From the NCBI RefSeq assembly GCF_042186555.1, contig NC_133326.1, positions 100,128,625-100,192,624 of the forward strand: DNA of 64,000 nt. Direction: 5' to 3'. The notes below the pieces were generated by a model, which saw nothing but the letters and a program-made list of their open reading frames with translations, made no database searches and was not told where the DNA came from. Made by a program: the position numbers and the translations under genes. Source of the DNA: Aquarana catesbeiana. Its lineage: Eukaryota; Chordata; Amphibia; Anura; Ranidae. Shown here one piece after another: positions 1-10,639 of this stretch; within the stretch, counting starts at the first letter, position 1; each line of letters starts with the position of its first letter.

Positions 1-333
1 CATCCAGTAGGAGCATTAACTGGTCACCAGGGAAAAAATGGAGACCACAGAGGGTGCAGCCTACCACACACCTGAACCCTGGGCACCTGTTCTGTATCTC
101 CCTTGTCCCTGTTAGGCACTTAGTGGGATCTGTGCAGGAGATCTGACCTGTGGGAGTTACTGGGAGATAAGCTATCACTTGTAAACTCAGAAGCTAGACT
201 TCAGTGTTACCAAGTGATAGTGATGAGCAGGGAGCAGAAGACCTGAGCCAGAGGTGGTGGAACTGAGTCCCCCCTAGTTCCTGCTGAAAAAAAGCCCTGC
301 CTATGAGAGATAGATATTCCTATATTGGTTATA
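1..333. other. Unassigned intergenic sequence
   Basis: I recognise no gene or repeat family here. The stretch ends at a TA dinucleotide (332-333), which is the target site of the Tc1-type element that follows. Confidence 0.4.
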
Positions 334-747
334 CAGTGCCTTGAAAAAGTATTCATAACCCTTGACATTTTCCACATTTTGTCATGTTTCAACCAAAAAC
401 TTATGTATTAACTAAATACCAACACAAAGTGGCACATAATTGTGAAGTAGAAGGAAAATGATAAATGGTTTTCAAAATGTTTTACAAATAAATATCTGAA
501 AAATGTGGCGTGCATTTGTATTCATCCCCCTTTACTCTGATACCCCTAACTAAAATCTAGTGGAACCAATTGCCTTCAGAAATGACTAATTAGTAAATAG
601 AGTCCACCTGTATGTAATTTAATATCAGTATAAATACAGCTGTTCTGTGAAGCCCTCAGAAGTTTGTTAGAGAACCTTAGTGAACAAACAACATCATGAA
701 GGCCAAGAAACACACCAGGCAGGCCAGGGATAACATGTTGGAGAAGT
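334..747 (+). mobile_element. Tc1/mariner element, 5' fragment
   Basis: A terminal sequence beginning CAGTGCCTTGAAAAAG directly after TA is typical of vertebrate Tc1-type elements. It is followed by the AT-rich leader and, at 696-747, by the start of a transposase-like frame (MKAKKHTRQARDNMLEKF). The frame is cut off where a piggyBac-type element begins at TTAA (748-751). No right half is seen after that element, so the remainder is lost. The terminus is seen directly; family assignment rests on recognition of the end sequence. Confidence 0.75.
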
Positions 748-1787
748 TTAACCACTTCCCTACCCCTCCAAGCGGGCATCCTTGGCTTCCCGGCGGTATA
801 GGGGGAGTGTGCGTGCGCCCGCCACGTCATTCGAGAGCCGATGTGCTCGCCCGCCGGCCGCGATGTCCGCCGGGCACCTGCGATTGCTGGTGAGAGAACA
901 GGAATGTGGATCTGTGTGTGTAAACACACAGGTCTACGTCCTGTCAGGGAAGAGGAGACAGATCGTGTGTTCCTAGTATATAGGAACACCGATCGGTCTC
1001 CTCCCCTAGTCAGTCCCCTCCTCGCACAGTTAGCATCACTCCCTAGGAAACAAGTTACCCCTTGATCGCCCCCTAGTGTTAACTCCCTGCCAGTGACATT
1101 TACACAGTAATCAGTACATATTTATAGCACTGATCGCTGTATAAGTGTCACTGGTCCCAAAATAGTGTCAAAAGTGTCCGATCTGTCTGCCGCAATGTCA
1201 CAGTCACGATAAAAATTGCAGATTGCCGCCATTACTAGTAAAAAAAAAATTATAAAAATGCCATAAATCTATCCCCGATTTTGTAGGCGCTAAAACTTTT
1301 GCGCAAACCAATCAATATACGCTTATTGCGATTTTTTTTTTTTTTTTTACCAAAAATATGTAGAAGAATACATATCGGCCTAAACCGAGAAAAAAATATA
1401 TATTTTTTATTTTTAATTTGGGATATTTATTTTAGCAAAAAGTAAAAAATATTGTGTTGTTTTTTTTTTTTTTTCAAAATTGTCACTGTTTTTTTGTTTA
1501 TAGCGCAAAAAATAAAAACCGCAGAGGTGATCAAATACCACCAAAAGAAAGCTCCGTGATCAGCTGTGATTGGACACAGCTGATCATGTGATAAAGAGCC
1601 ACTGTGGTTGGCAATTTACCACAATCTGAGATCAGCTGTGCCTCAAGGACACAGCGATCACAGATGCCTGCGGATGCATGCCACAGAGGGCACGCGATCA
1701 CGGAAGGACATTATATGACGCCCTCCCGGCAATGTGCGACCATGCTGTAGCCGTCATTTGGCTATAGTGCTGTCATGAAGAGGTTAA
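748..1787. mobile_element. piggyBac-like non-autonomous element 1
   Basis: TTAA occurs at both ends (748-751 and 1784-1787), followed inward by ACCACTTCCC and, on the other side, preceded by a complementary GAAGAGG. The right part contains a module with 'ttgtaggcgctaaaacttttgcgcaaacc' character (1283-1380) that recurs in the other TTAA elements at 24570-24660 and 27300-27390. There is no coding capacity. TTAA duplication is diagnostic of piggyBac; the link is strengthened by the piggyBac zinc-finger remnant in the related element at 19072-24955. Confidence 0.8.
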
Positions 1788-2256
1788 AGTAAAAATTATA
1801 TTTTTTTACATAACAAACATGTCTATACTTACGTGCTCTGCGCAATGGAATTGCACAGAGTGGCCATGGTCCTCCTTTTCTTGGCCCCTCCTCTTTGTCC
1901 AGTGCCCCCATAGGAAGTCGCTTCTCATTGGAGCACTCGTGCATGCTTGCTCCCCAGCCCTGCTGCTGCATTCATTGACACAGACTGCGGTATTCAGCCC
2001 CATCCCCCGCTCCCTCGTCACTGGCTTTGATTGACAGCACTGGAAGCCAAAGGTTCCCAGTGCCCCAGCAAAGCCAGCGAGACCTGGAAGTCAGGGGAGA
2101 GAAGAGATGCAGAAGTGCACAGCACTGGATGGAATGGGGGCTCAGGTAAGTAAAAGTGAGGGTGAAGGGGTATGCTAATGCCTAAACATTTTTTACCTTA
2201 ATGCAAGGAATGCATTAAGGTAAAAAATGTTTAGGCTTTAGAACCACTTTAAGCTT
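1788..2256. repeat. Frog MITE-like repeat with TTAAAG ends
   Basis: It starts at TTAAAGT and ends GAACCACTTTAA near 2253. An inverted relative lies at 17944-18250, sharing the 'cttacctg...gcacagagtg' type core and the poly-A/poly-T stretch beside 'tatgtaaaaaaat'. A near-palindrome containing 'accttaatgca' and its complement lies at 2195-2230. It is non-coding. Confidence 0.5.
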
Positions 2257-2297
2257 CCAGTGTGCAAGAGGCCTAAGGTATCCCCCAAGCATATTAT

Positions 2298-3232
2298 TTA
2301 ACCACCTCCCGCCCACTGTATAGTAAAATGACAGTGGGCGGGATCCCCTCTCGTTTTGGGACAATGTTATATGACATCGTCCCAGTCTCACTGCTCTTGC
2401 ATTTCTGCGGGAGCGAGCAGCACGGCAATTGCGGGCGCGCAGCATGACAATTGCCGGCACGCCTTGTCCCAGGGACCCCGATCCCGGTAAAGAGCCGATG
2501 ACACGGCTCATGACCCATGTTATCAGCTGTGTCAAATCACAGCTGATCACATGTAAACACAGACATGCCGGTAATCGGCTCTCCTCGCCTCACACTGACA
2601 GAGTGTGTGGAGAGGGGAGCCGATCAGCGGCATCTCCTCACAGGGGAGACCTGTACAGGTAATCGAGGTAATCAGGGCACTGATTATCAGTGCCCAGATT
2701 ATCAGTGCAGCCCCAGCAGTGACGCCAATCTGTGCCCATCAGTGACACCAATTTGTGCTCATCAGTGATGCCAGTCAGTGCTGCCTTTCAGCACCCATCA
2801 GTGCCTGCTCATCATTGCTGCCTATCCATGCCACCTATCAGTGCCCATCAGTGCGCATCGGTGCCGCATATCAGTGCCCATCAGTGCGGTATACTAGTGC
2901 CACCTCATCAATGCTCAACAGTGCAGCCTATCAGTGCCGCCTCATCAATGCACATCAGTGAAAAAAAATTGCTCGTTTACCAAATTTTTGGACATAAACT
3001 AAGAAATTTTTTTTTTTTTTTCAAAATGTTCGGTCTCCCAAACCGAATCCCCCAGCGGTGATTAAATACCACCAAACGAAAGCTCTATTTGTGTGAAAAA
3101 AAAAGATAAAAATTAAATTTGGGTACAGCGTTGCATGACCGCGCAATTGTCATTCACAGTGCGACAGCGCTAGAAGCTGAAAATTGGCCTTGGCAGGAAG
3201 GGGGTAAAAGTGCCCATTATTGAAGCAGTTAA
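2298..3232. mobile_element. piggyBac-like non-autonomous element 2
   Basis: TTAA at 2298-2301 followed by CCACCTCCCGCC, and TTAA at 3229-3232 preceded by TGAAGCAG. The inner right arm ('accaccaaacgaaagctctatttgtgtg', then 'ttgcatgaccgcgcaattgtcattc') matches the other TTAA elements, including the relic at 45026-45256. It contains the short tandem array listed separately. Confidence 0.8.
2690..2958. repeat. Degenerate 'atcagtgcc' tandem array
   Basis: About twenty degenerate copies of an ATCAGTGCC/CCATCAGTG-type motif, 9-13 bp each, lie inside piggyBac-like element 2. A related 'gcactgat' array sits beside piggyBac-like element 4 (26637-26755), so the array probably travels with the family. 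Confidence 0.8.
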
Positions 3233-3234
3233 AG

Positions 3235-3541
3235 CAGGGGTCTCCAAACTTTTCAAACAAAGGGCCAGTTTATTGTCCTTCAGACTTTAGGAGGGCCAGA
3301 TTGTGGCCAGCGGGGGCAGAAATTGTCCCGGGGCCAGACATCAGTGAAAATAAATATGGCCTCAGGATTGGTGGTCAATAGGAGGAGTAGTGGTGCCCCT
3401 ATTAGTAGGAGAAATAGTATCCCATCATTGGTATCGGTGGAAGAAATAGTGCCCCATTGTTGGTGTCAGTGGGAGGAATAGTGCCCCAAGGACCGGATAA
3501 AGGCCACATCTGGCCCTTGGGCTGCAGTTTGGAGACCCCTG
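3235..3541. mobile_element. hAT-type MITE with 8-bp target duplication
   Basis: The 307-bp element begins CAGGGGTCTCCAAACT and ends with the exact complement, AGTTTGGAGACCCCTG. Both sides carry the 8-bp duplication AGTTAAAG (3227-3234 and 3542-3549). CAGGGG-type ends and 8-bp duplications are hallmarks of the hAT superfamily. It inserted across the TTAA end of the neighbouring piggyBac-like element, so it is the younger of the two. Confidence 0.9.
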
Positions 3542-3549
3542 AGTTAAAG

Positions 3550-3985
3550 GAATTATGTATTTTCAATGCTGCCCTTGAAGCCGCATGGAAAGGCCATCTC
3601 CCTGCTATACAGTATTTTTTTTTGCAGTAGCCAGGCAGTGCCCAGCTTCCCATGCCTTTTTTGACAGTAGTTTGCTCATTAGCCCTAAAAATGGCCACAA
3701 TTTAACAAGATTTGCCCCCTTAGACTTCAGCTGGATTCCTCTCTAAGTTTAGGTTCATCGAATTTTGAGCACGATTCACCAAACCTGGAAAATCAAACCC
3801 AGACTGGGAGAGATCTGATTTGCCAGTGACAATCCTTTTACAATTCATTGTCTGTCTTTCAATAACATGTGCGGACACATTTGCTGTGTGCTGCTTACCT
3901 CATTCTTTAATAGGAATGTGTGGCCCATCTACTCTTACACTAGACACCCAACCATACTGTATTCAGATTAGGTTAGTGAGATGTT
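3550..3985. other. Unassigned sequence
   Basis: No gene, terminal repeat or tandem array is visible. Short open frames here lack any recognisable motif. Confidence 0.35.
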
Positions 3986-4425
3986 TCTTAAAGGAGAAGT
4001 CCAGCCTAAGCTTGTTTGGCTGGGCTTCTCCTATGGTGCAATTGGTTTTGCACTCCTGTGACCCGTTTTCGGCTGACATCACAGGAATCAGTCCAGGCAC
4101 TGCGTCATCGCAACAATGGAAGATGGGATCCGCCAGGTGCCTGGACTGACACCCATCTTGACCTCTAAGCGAACCACTCAGAGCCTGAGACAGCCGCTCC
4201 CCGGCCCTCCACAGCTCAGTACTCCAGTGAGAGATTCTGGTTGACAGTCAGCAGCTCTCTGCTCGGGAAACTGTCAGAACCGAGCCATTGGCGGTGTTCG
4301 ATCGCTCGGTTCTCAGTGTAGAGGCGCCGGGGACAGATGCAACATTGGACCGATACTGCATCCACCGAGGTAAATATGATCCTGGGAAAAAACGGATTCC
4401 CATAATTCTCTTTTAAAGCTGAGCT
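3986..4425. repeat. Probable MITE 'TTAAAGGAGAAGTCC'
   Basis: The left side reads CTTAAAGGAGAAGTCC and the right side reads ATAATTCTCTTTTAAAG, which are imperfect inverted complements. The interior is non-coding. Assignment as a terminal-inverted-repeat element rests on these ends only. Confidence 0.45.
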
Positions 4426-4743
4426 AATGCATGAGACCAATATTTAGTAAAATGTCCTGAACCCTATTACCTGCTTAAACACTACCAAATTATTTGAACT
4501 AGCCAATGCAGAGCTGAAAAATCTGATGTATTTGCCATGACTACTTCAACAGTTTTAGCTGGATCACCAGGTAGAATTAAAAGGAAAGAAGCATAAAAAA
4601 AAGAAAACAAATGCAGCCACTACATTTAGAAATCAGCCATCTGCAACATTTTAAATATTTTCTTTTGGGTTTAGATATGCTTTAAAATCTCTTTCAGGAA
4701 TGTATTGCTGTTTGTCTCCCTGTTCTGAAGATTTTCCACTTAG
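4426..4743. other. Unassigned sequence
   Basis: AT-rich sequence without a recognisable gene, repeat end or tandem array. Confidence 0.35.
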
Positions 4744-5290
4744 GCCGGTGTTCTATTAGAATACCGCTACCCATCAGAAAATGCAACCGAAGTGACGTTC
4801 CGTCGCGGCCATCTTGGTACACCCGCACTCATCTGTAGTAAGCCTGCAGTCAGAAGGTGGCAAGCAGACAACTTTTTACACCCACCGAAATCCTGCATTT
4901 CACACTTATTTTTACCAGTAAACTCAGATTATATAGTGAAATACAGTATTTTGAAATCCATCAAACTGTTTTGATGTTAAATTTTAAAATCAGCAGTGTT
5001 CTGTCAGATTAGCAAACCTGTGAGATCAGCAGGCTTGCCGATGCTTTTAAAATTCAACATCAAAACAGTGTCACAGACTTCCAAATACTGTATTTTACTA
5101 TATAAGCTAAGTTTACTGGTAAAAATAGGTGTGAAATGCAAGACTTCAGTGGGTATAAAAAGATGTCCGCTTGCCGCCTTCTGACTGTAGGCTTACTGCG
5201 GACGGGTGCGGGTGTACCAAGATGGCCACGATGGAACGTCACTTTGGTTGCATTTTCTGATTGGTAGAGGCTTTCTCACAGGACACCGGC
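4744..5290. mobile_element. Large palindromic foldback element
   Basis: The left end GCCGGTGTTC is mirrored by GGACACCGGC on the right, and the two ~250-bp arms are complementary for most of their length. For example, 'gacgttccgtcgcggccatc' (4793-4812) is mirrored by 'gatggccacgatggaacgtc' (5221-5240). The arms meet around 5000-5040. Translation in opposite directions gives two nearly identical 60-residue frames (4792-4974 plus, 5060-5242 minus). These are mirror images of the arms, not genes. Target duplication could not be defined. Confidence 0.85.
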
Positions 5291-5514
5291 AATACACGGC
5301 TTGTAACGTTAATACGCAGGCTGAATGTACCAAGTTGATTGATTGATACAAGCCTGCAGAAATCTCTTGCGATTATCACTAGAGGCTGCTATGAATAGTG
5401 GCTGATTCCCTTGTCAACACTGTCTGTGTTCATGGGGGAACCGTGCAAATTTCTTTCCTGCAACTCATTTGCACCATTTATGGTCAGCCTTACTGTGTAG
5501 AGCAGGAGAGGAGT

Positions 5515-5815
5515 TAAGGCAGGCCATAGATGATGCAATTTTTTTCGTTGCAACCATGGGGAGAATGCCTCCTGCCGATCTGTTGTGCTCTCCCAGCAGA
5601 GGGAGGCGTGGGAAACTGTCCCTGCTGGGAGAATACAATGCATTTTGCTAGTGGCTACAGCTGATAGCAATAATCACATGCTAGAAATCCAGCATGCTGG
5701 TTGTACCCAAGTCGATCGACTGCTTAGTTTGGGTACAATCAGCCTACTCATACATGGATCTAATCTTGGCCAGTCCCTGCTGAAGATTCGAACCATCTAT
5801 GGCCGGTTTAAAGGA
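5515..5815. repeat. MITE family with 'GGCCATAGATG' ends
   Basis: GCAGGCCATAGATGATGC on the left is mirrored by ACCATCTATGGCCGG on the right. Partial relatives occur at 51851-52400 and 53105-53240, sharing 'gtcgatcgactg...gggtacaa' type cores. There is no coding capacity. Confidence 0.65.
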
Positions 5816-5984
5816 AACCTCCCCAGAGGGGACAAAGAAAACATTTAGAACCCAACAGGAAGTCTCAGCCCCATTTTATTACAAAAGTGTTTGTGTTGCA
5901 TTTTGTCATGTTCTGTGTGTTGGAATAGTTTCCTCTAACTTCCAAACCTGAAGTGCACCTGCACTGCAAGAGTTAATTGCTCGT

Positions 5985-6372
5985 TTTGGTCTCTAGGGGA
6001 GCTCAGCAAAGCTGGCCCCCCCTACAATCAGCACAAATAAAAACTCAAGTGTATTTCTTTAGTGCTATGTTTGTGCTGTTTCTTGCCGTAAAAATTTGCA
6101 TTTGTGCTGCTTTTATTTTTAAGATATTAGCAATTGTTTTTTCCAGACTATGACATCACCTAACCCCCCTACAACAGCCAAATGGCATGAAACCAGGCTG
6201 GTTAGTTAGTGTCGCGTTTGTGCTGTTTAATTTTCTGTTCTATATTTTATGGTTTTTGCGTTATTAATGATTTATTAAAGGTCACCAAAGGTCACTCAGC
6301 CCCCCCTACAACACCCAAATGACATGAAACTCCTCTCATTGGTTAGTGCTGGTGTCTGCACATAACAAAATT
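5985..6372. repeat. Left inverted terminal repeat of a ~2.6-kb element
   Basis: This arm is the inverted counterpart of 15925-16314. The shared blocks include 'caatcagcacaaataaaaac', 'aagatattagcaattgtttt' and repeated 'cctacaacagccaaatgg' submotifs. The arms are roughly 85-90% alike by eye. Removing the retrovirus (7916-15614 plus one target copy) and the nested MITE leaves an element of about 2.2-2.6 kb bounded by these arms. Confidence 0.75.
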
Positions 6373-6380
6373 TCGTTTTA

Positions 6381-6749
6381 GGCCCCTTTCACGCATGCTG
6401 TCCAATCAGGTCCACATGTCTGTTTTTCAGGAGGATCTGATCGGACACTCCATTCACCTCTATGGAGCGACGGATGTCAGCAGTGACATGTCCACTGACA
6501 TCCGCCACTATCTGATCCAAATCCAGACGGATGGAGGTCTTATTTTACATCCGTCTGGCAGATCAGATCAGATGGGATCGGATGAAAATGGACAGAGTCC
6601 CATAGGGGAGAGCGGGACTCTGACAGGTCCGTCTCAGCACAGTGAGCGGAGAAGGATCTGTCATCCACCTGCTTAGCGGGGATCAACAGATCGATCCCTG
6701 ATGAGCAAGCAGAGTCCGTCAAAATGGATGTGCCCCATGTGAAAGGGGA
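6381..6749. repeat. MITE with 'CCCCTTTCAC' ends, nested
   Basis: GGCCCCTTTCACGCATG on the left is mirrored by CATGTGAAAGGGG on the right. It sits just inside the left arm of the long-inverted-repeat element. The internal sequence is rich in GATC-type words and non-coding. The flanking duplication is not clear. Confidence 0.6.
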
Positions 6750-7204
6750 TTATGGGTTGACTGTATTGATTGGGAAATGTGTCACCATAGTCTTCCTCTG
6801 AATACTGAGTGCTAACAGCACAATTGTTGTAATGGAGCAGGTGATAAGATGTGCTTCTTGTTGTCTTATTTCACATTTTCATTTGCGCAGCACTGGATTA
6901 ATAGCTCTTTTTCATTCTTCTTCAAGTTTTACGTCAATGGCATGAGACTTAATTTTATGAATACCATTAACAGTGTTAAAGCTTACTTTCATTACACAGC
7001 TAGCAGACAGGGTAATATGAACTGGCTTCCCTTGAGGTCAGTATGATTATAGCAACAGCCAAAAGGAAATACTAAATCTCAAGAATTACAATAGTAAAAT
7101 GTGTCTTAAACATTTTAATTCTACAAATCATTTTCCGAATTGTGGATCATGAAGTTTGTATGAAAAATTACAACAAATAAGGAACAAACAAACCAAAACA
7201 TAGA
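6750..7204. other. Interior of the long-inverted-repeat element, unassigned
   Basis: AT-rich sequence between the nested MITE and the hammerhead-like fragment. I see no motif or terminal repeat in it. Confidence 0.3.
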
Positions 7205-7320
7205 GATAACCATATCATGCTTTGATGAAGGCTTCTTAGCTGAAACGCGTCAGTGTAGCCTGTACCCATGTACCCATGTAACCAAATAAAGGACTTTTAT
7301 TCAAAAGCATCCCAGTCACC
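7205..7320 (+). repeat. Retroposon 3' fragment with hammerhead-ribozyme-like core
   Basis: The sequence TTGATGA, then AGGCTTCTTAGCT, then GAAACGCGTC at 7220-7252 follows the order of a type I hammerhead core: CUGAUGA, stem II, GAAA, short stem III, GUC. ATGCT before and AGTGT after can pair as stem I. The C of CUGAUGA is U here, so activity is doubtful. An AATAAA (7285-7290) follows. A related core on the minus strand lies at 34208-34245. Penelope-like retroelements of vertebrates are known to carry such motifs; membership here is inference. Confidence 0.4.
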
Positions 7321-7729
7321 AGCCATTTTCTGATTCAAGATAACCATATCTGACTTTTTCTCAGCCTTCATTAAACGGCAGCTTCACATGTCCATGAGAA
7401 GTCAAAACCTTAGCTACCTATATTTATGAAACTGGGAACTACAAACCATTAACTCTTGTGTACAGAACAACACAGAGGCAGATCTTGGTGTGTGAATTCA
7501 CCACTGCCATGCCATTTGACAAACCATCATATTTTTCCCAGGTGAAATCAGACCTTTTACAGTAGGCTATGTAATGGCCTAGAGAACTTCTGGTAGCTGG
7601 TTAGCAGAATGCAACAACACCTCTTAAAGTGAACCTATTCCCCTGTAATTTAAGGTCCTGTGGTAATTGAAAGAGTTTTACTTCAAGAAATATTTCTTTT
7701 GAACCTCTGCTTTGTGTTTCACCAGCTTC
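7321..7729. other. Interior of the long-inverted-repeat element, unassigned
   Basis: No recognisable motif. It lies downstream of the stop codon of the split minus-strand reading frame, so it may be that frame's 3' flank. Confidence 0.3.
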
Positions 7730-7915
7730 TCAGAATTCTATATCAGTATCAACACAAAGGTGCTGTCCTGTTATGGTGTGTTCCACAGTACCATTACAAA
7801 GAATGTTTCCAGAAACTGAAGAGTCAAAAAAATGCATTTCCCTGGGAGTGTGTTGCATATCGTGGACCCGTGATAGGCATTTTGAAGGTTTTAAATTAAT
7901 TTGTTTGACTGCTTC
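7730..7915 (-). pseudogene. Split unknown reading frame, 3' half
   Basis: This is the C-terminal part of a reading frame whose N-terminal part is at 15615-15912. Joining the host sequence across the retrovirus, with one copy of the CTTC target duplication, keeps the frame. The codon at the junction becomes alanine and the frame continues 59 codons to a TGA at 7730-7732. The residues include Cys and His at irregular spacing but no motif I recognise. The frame is otherwise free of stops, which suggests recent interruption. I do not recognise the family; it may be an element-encoded protein or chance. Confidence 0.4.
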
Positions 7916-8368
7916 TGTGAAGGAATGTGATGTAGATAATAATAGTAATCTGAAAATGTCTATTTTCTTATGTGCATACATATTTTTCTCCTTACTCATT
8001 ATATAAGTATACAGGTTTGCTCTGTTCCTATATTTTCTCAAGATGGCGGGTACCCCCTACATCCCACACATCAGAAGAACGCGGAACAAGATAAAACCAA
8101 AGATCAGCCAGACCTCGTTATGAAAATTCTCCATCTTCTTTATCTTCTTAACCAATGAGATGTACCTATTAGACTAACATAGCAATGACGTATTTGTGTG
8201 TATAAAACATTAACACCGCCTTGAATAAATTAGAAGTGAAACAAGTAATAGCGCTGAGCGTGTCTCAGAGTGTTTACTTTTATATGCATGCATATCAACA
8301 CTTTTCAAATTAGAGACAGCAGCAGATAACCTTGGGCTCGATTGGAGCTCTTAATCATTTCCATAACA
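7916..8368 (+). repeat. 5' LTR of the endogenous retrovirus
   Basis: The 453-bp LTR starts TGTGAAGGAATG and ends CCATAACA. It has a CCAAT box (8152-8156), a TATA box TATAAAA (8201-8207) and a close AATAAA (8224-8229), so R probably begins near 8228-8235. Because the poly(A) signal lies only 17 bp after the TATA box, it sits at the U3/R border. A TTTCTCAAGATGGCGGG stretch (8035-8051) contains a YY1-like AAGATGGCGG site. Confidence 0.93.
8201..8229 (+). promoter_or_regulatory. LTR core promoter and poly(A) signal
   Basis: TATAAAA at 8201-8207 is followed by AATAAA at 8224-8229. The same pair occurs in the 3' LTR at 15447-15453 and 15470-15475. The upstream CCAAT at 8152-8156 is 45 bp before the TATA box, a normal spacing. 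Confidence 0.7.
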
Positions 8369-8370
8369 GA

Positions 8371-8388
8371 TGGTGCCGAAACCCGGGA
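8371..8388 (+). other. Primer-binding site, tRNA-Phe type
   Basis: TGGTGCCGAAACCCGGGA starts two bases after the 5' LTR. It is the exact complement of the 3' 18 nucleotides of vertebrate cytosolic tRNA-Phe including CCA, so minus-strand DNA synthesis of this provirus would be primed by tRNA-Phe. Confidence 0.85.
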
Positions 8389-9480
8389 CCTCAGGCTACA
8401 GTCGAAGCCGTACCGCGATAAGCATTCGGGCGTTAACTGATTGATGAGACGGGGTTTGCGCAGCCCTAACAGTACCGGTGAGTTTGATTAATATTCTTAC
8501 CACTGTACGACTCTCTTATCTTTCGGTTGACGGCTGGATTCTGTCGGTATGCTGAGACTGTCTTAGAGGCAGGTATTTCCTCGCCTGAGGTTGTTTTAAC
8601 GAACCTGCCAATGGGTTTCTGCTGACTGTATTTTTTGTTCACTGTCTGCCATTCTTTGGGCTGCGAAACTCAGCAGTCTAAAAGTGCTACATGTGCGATT
8701 GTGGCAGTCGGTTATAGGACGGGTTACTCAAGGATTTGTCGGATCTTTAAAAAGAAATCTCAGCTGCTGGCGATGCAGTCTGAAAGCATTACAGATGTGT
8801 CACCCCCAGATGTGCTGTCGGCCTCTGGGAGGTAACTGTAATGAATGACGGCCTATAACTGGATTGTGAAGGGGGTGATGTCTGCCCCTGAGGTTACCTT
8901 AGCCTGCTGAAATTTTGCAGTTCGAAGAGTGGCAGGTGTAATGTCCTGTCGTGATTGTATTTGTGGTTTATTGTTTGCTATACATGAGAGGGGGTGGGGA
9001 CTGGTTAAGGTCGGAGGGGGGGCTGCCCGGGGGATCTGTTGGGTCGCGGGCCGTTGCTCCTCACTACCCCTGATGTGTTTGTTCTTGTTCTGAGATTAAC
9101 CGTACATTAGTCTTATGTGCCCCCACCGAAGGAATTTGCTGATAAGAACGCTGAGAAAAATATTAACTCCTTGGTTGTATGTATTCCCCTCTCAAGCCGT
9201 TAGCCGAGAAACAGAAAGTGATATTGTAAAGAAGGAGAGAAGAAGATGTTGAAATAGTTAACAAAGTTGAAAGAAGTGACGAAAGTTATGTTGCAGAAGA
9301 AACAGGGAGAAAAATCCTGTGTGATAAAGAAAATTGGATAAAGGAAGTTAAGAAAGATGGCGATTGTATTATGTATGTGTATCACAGAGCCGATGATATG
9401 TTGGAACTTGAAACAAAGGAGGGGAGGGACAGCACTGCCCTCCGTCTAACAACCACTCCTTTCTCACCACCCAAGCACAA
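8389..9480 (+). other. Retroviral leader with splice donor
   Basis: This long untranslated leader precedes gag. CCG/GTGAGT at 8475-8483 matches the splice-donor consensus and is the likely major donor for env mRNA. A purine-rich stretch (9220-9400) lies before gag. No complete reading frame is visible. The packaging signal would be expected here but cannot be pinpointed by eye. Confidence 0.55.
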
Positions 9481-10237
9481 CCCACTGTGACAACTCAGCC
9501 CGGCGGCCATCTTAGTGCACCCATGCCTTCACTTTCTACCCAGTCCAGTGCACTTCCTGCCGGCGGCCATCTTGGTACACCCAGTAAGCTTAAACAGCCT
9601 GTACCCAGCCCTCCCTGTTTTAAACCAAGATGGTTCATACCACACACCTGTCTTCCCCAATACGGGAGCATCACATTCCCAGGCCGGATATGTTAATGAT
9701 GAAGAAGCATCTGAGTGGGAAGCCCGACAGCAGGCAGCAAGGCCACCCACTGATTTAACCCCCAATCCGGCTCCAGACTCTCAGTTCCGAGAGGATCTCA
9801 AACACATGCTGGCAACCGTAAGGAACAGTGCTTCTTGCCAGCCCCTGCCCCAACAACAGTCTCGGTTACCAGAAGGGGCACCAGTGATGTATGTCGCTTT
9901 TACTCTATCACAAGCAGCGACCTTAGTGACAAGTCTGCCTGACCCAGAGAAGCAGCCAATTCCCTTCTACCACAGGATAGTGCAGATACAAGAAACTTAC
10001 TCAGCTGCCTGGAGAGACTTGATCAGCCTATGCCAAATCAAAGCAGGACATGTCTTTTGGCCAGTCATGCAGACGGCCTTCAATGATGCCTGCCTGACAA
10101 GTGCCACTTCCTACACCTCAGGCGTGGAGTTCTGTGCACAACTCCACGACTGGGCAAAGGAGAAGTTGATGGATCAGAAGACCACAATCCAAGATATTAC
10201 CCAAGATAAAGGGGAGTCTGAAGAAGTATCATACTAA
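9480..10237 (+). pseudogene. gag: Retroviral gag remnant
   Basis: The only sizeable frame (9515-10237, 240 codons) begins in a proline-rich matrix-like region. It then reads through a capsid-like block at residues ~130-225, with LPDPEKQPIPFYHRI and aromatic motifs typical of the p30 core fold. It is far shorter than a normal gag (about 500-600 residues), and no CCHC zinc knuckle is seen downstream. The start at 9515 is only the first ATG of this frame; the true start is uncertain. A 'ggcggccatctt' motif is duplicated at 9502 and 9562. The frame stops at 10235. Confidence 0.75.
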
Positions 10238-10480
10238 ACTCGTACAGGCCTTTGATGATCTGAGTTTGTCCCACTATGAAAAGAGACACACACGTTTCCT
10301 GCGTGGGAGTGGATGGGGTGCTCCGCTCCAGTCCATTTGCAGAGCCACTCCAAGTGGGGACATTTCCTGATTTGCTTGCCAGATTTGTGGTGTCCTCTAC
10401 ATGTCCCTTGAATCTACTAGGAGCTGATGTGTTGTCCGGACTACAGGCCTCAATCAGGACACGCCTGAAGGGGGGATGAA
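10238..10480 (+). pseudogene. pol: Retroviral protease remnant
   Basis: The 67-codon frame 10276-10479 ends with CPLNLLGADVLSGLQA. This matches the C-terminal substrate-pocket segment of retropepsins (the CP-NLLGRD-L motif). The catalytic DTG loop is not found upstream, so only the C-terminal half of the aspartic protease survives. Confidence 0.7.
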
Positions 10481-10639
10481 GTTACATACTCCCCTAGCTT
10501 TAGAAGACTCATCTGCCTTGTGTTCTCTGCCTCTCCTGATGACACTTAATGAAGCAAAAACTTCAAGTTCAATACTGCAGGAAGTACTTGACAGAATCCC
10601 TGCGTGCCTATGGTCCACAGGACCGGAAGACAACGGTCA

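Noticed and set aside
4792..5242. Two near-identical 60-residue proteins on opposite strands
   Set aside because: They are mirror translations of palindrome arms, not independent genes.
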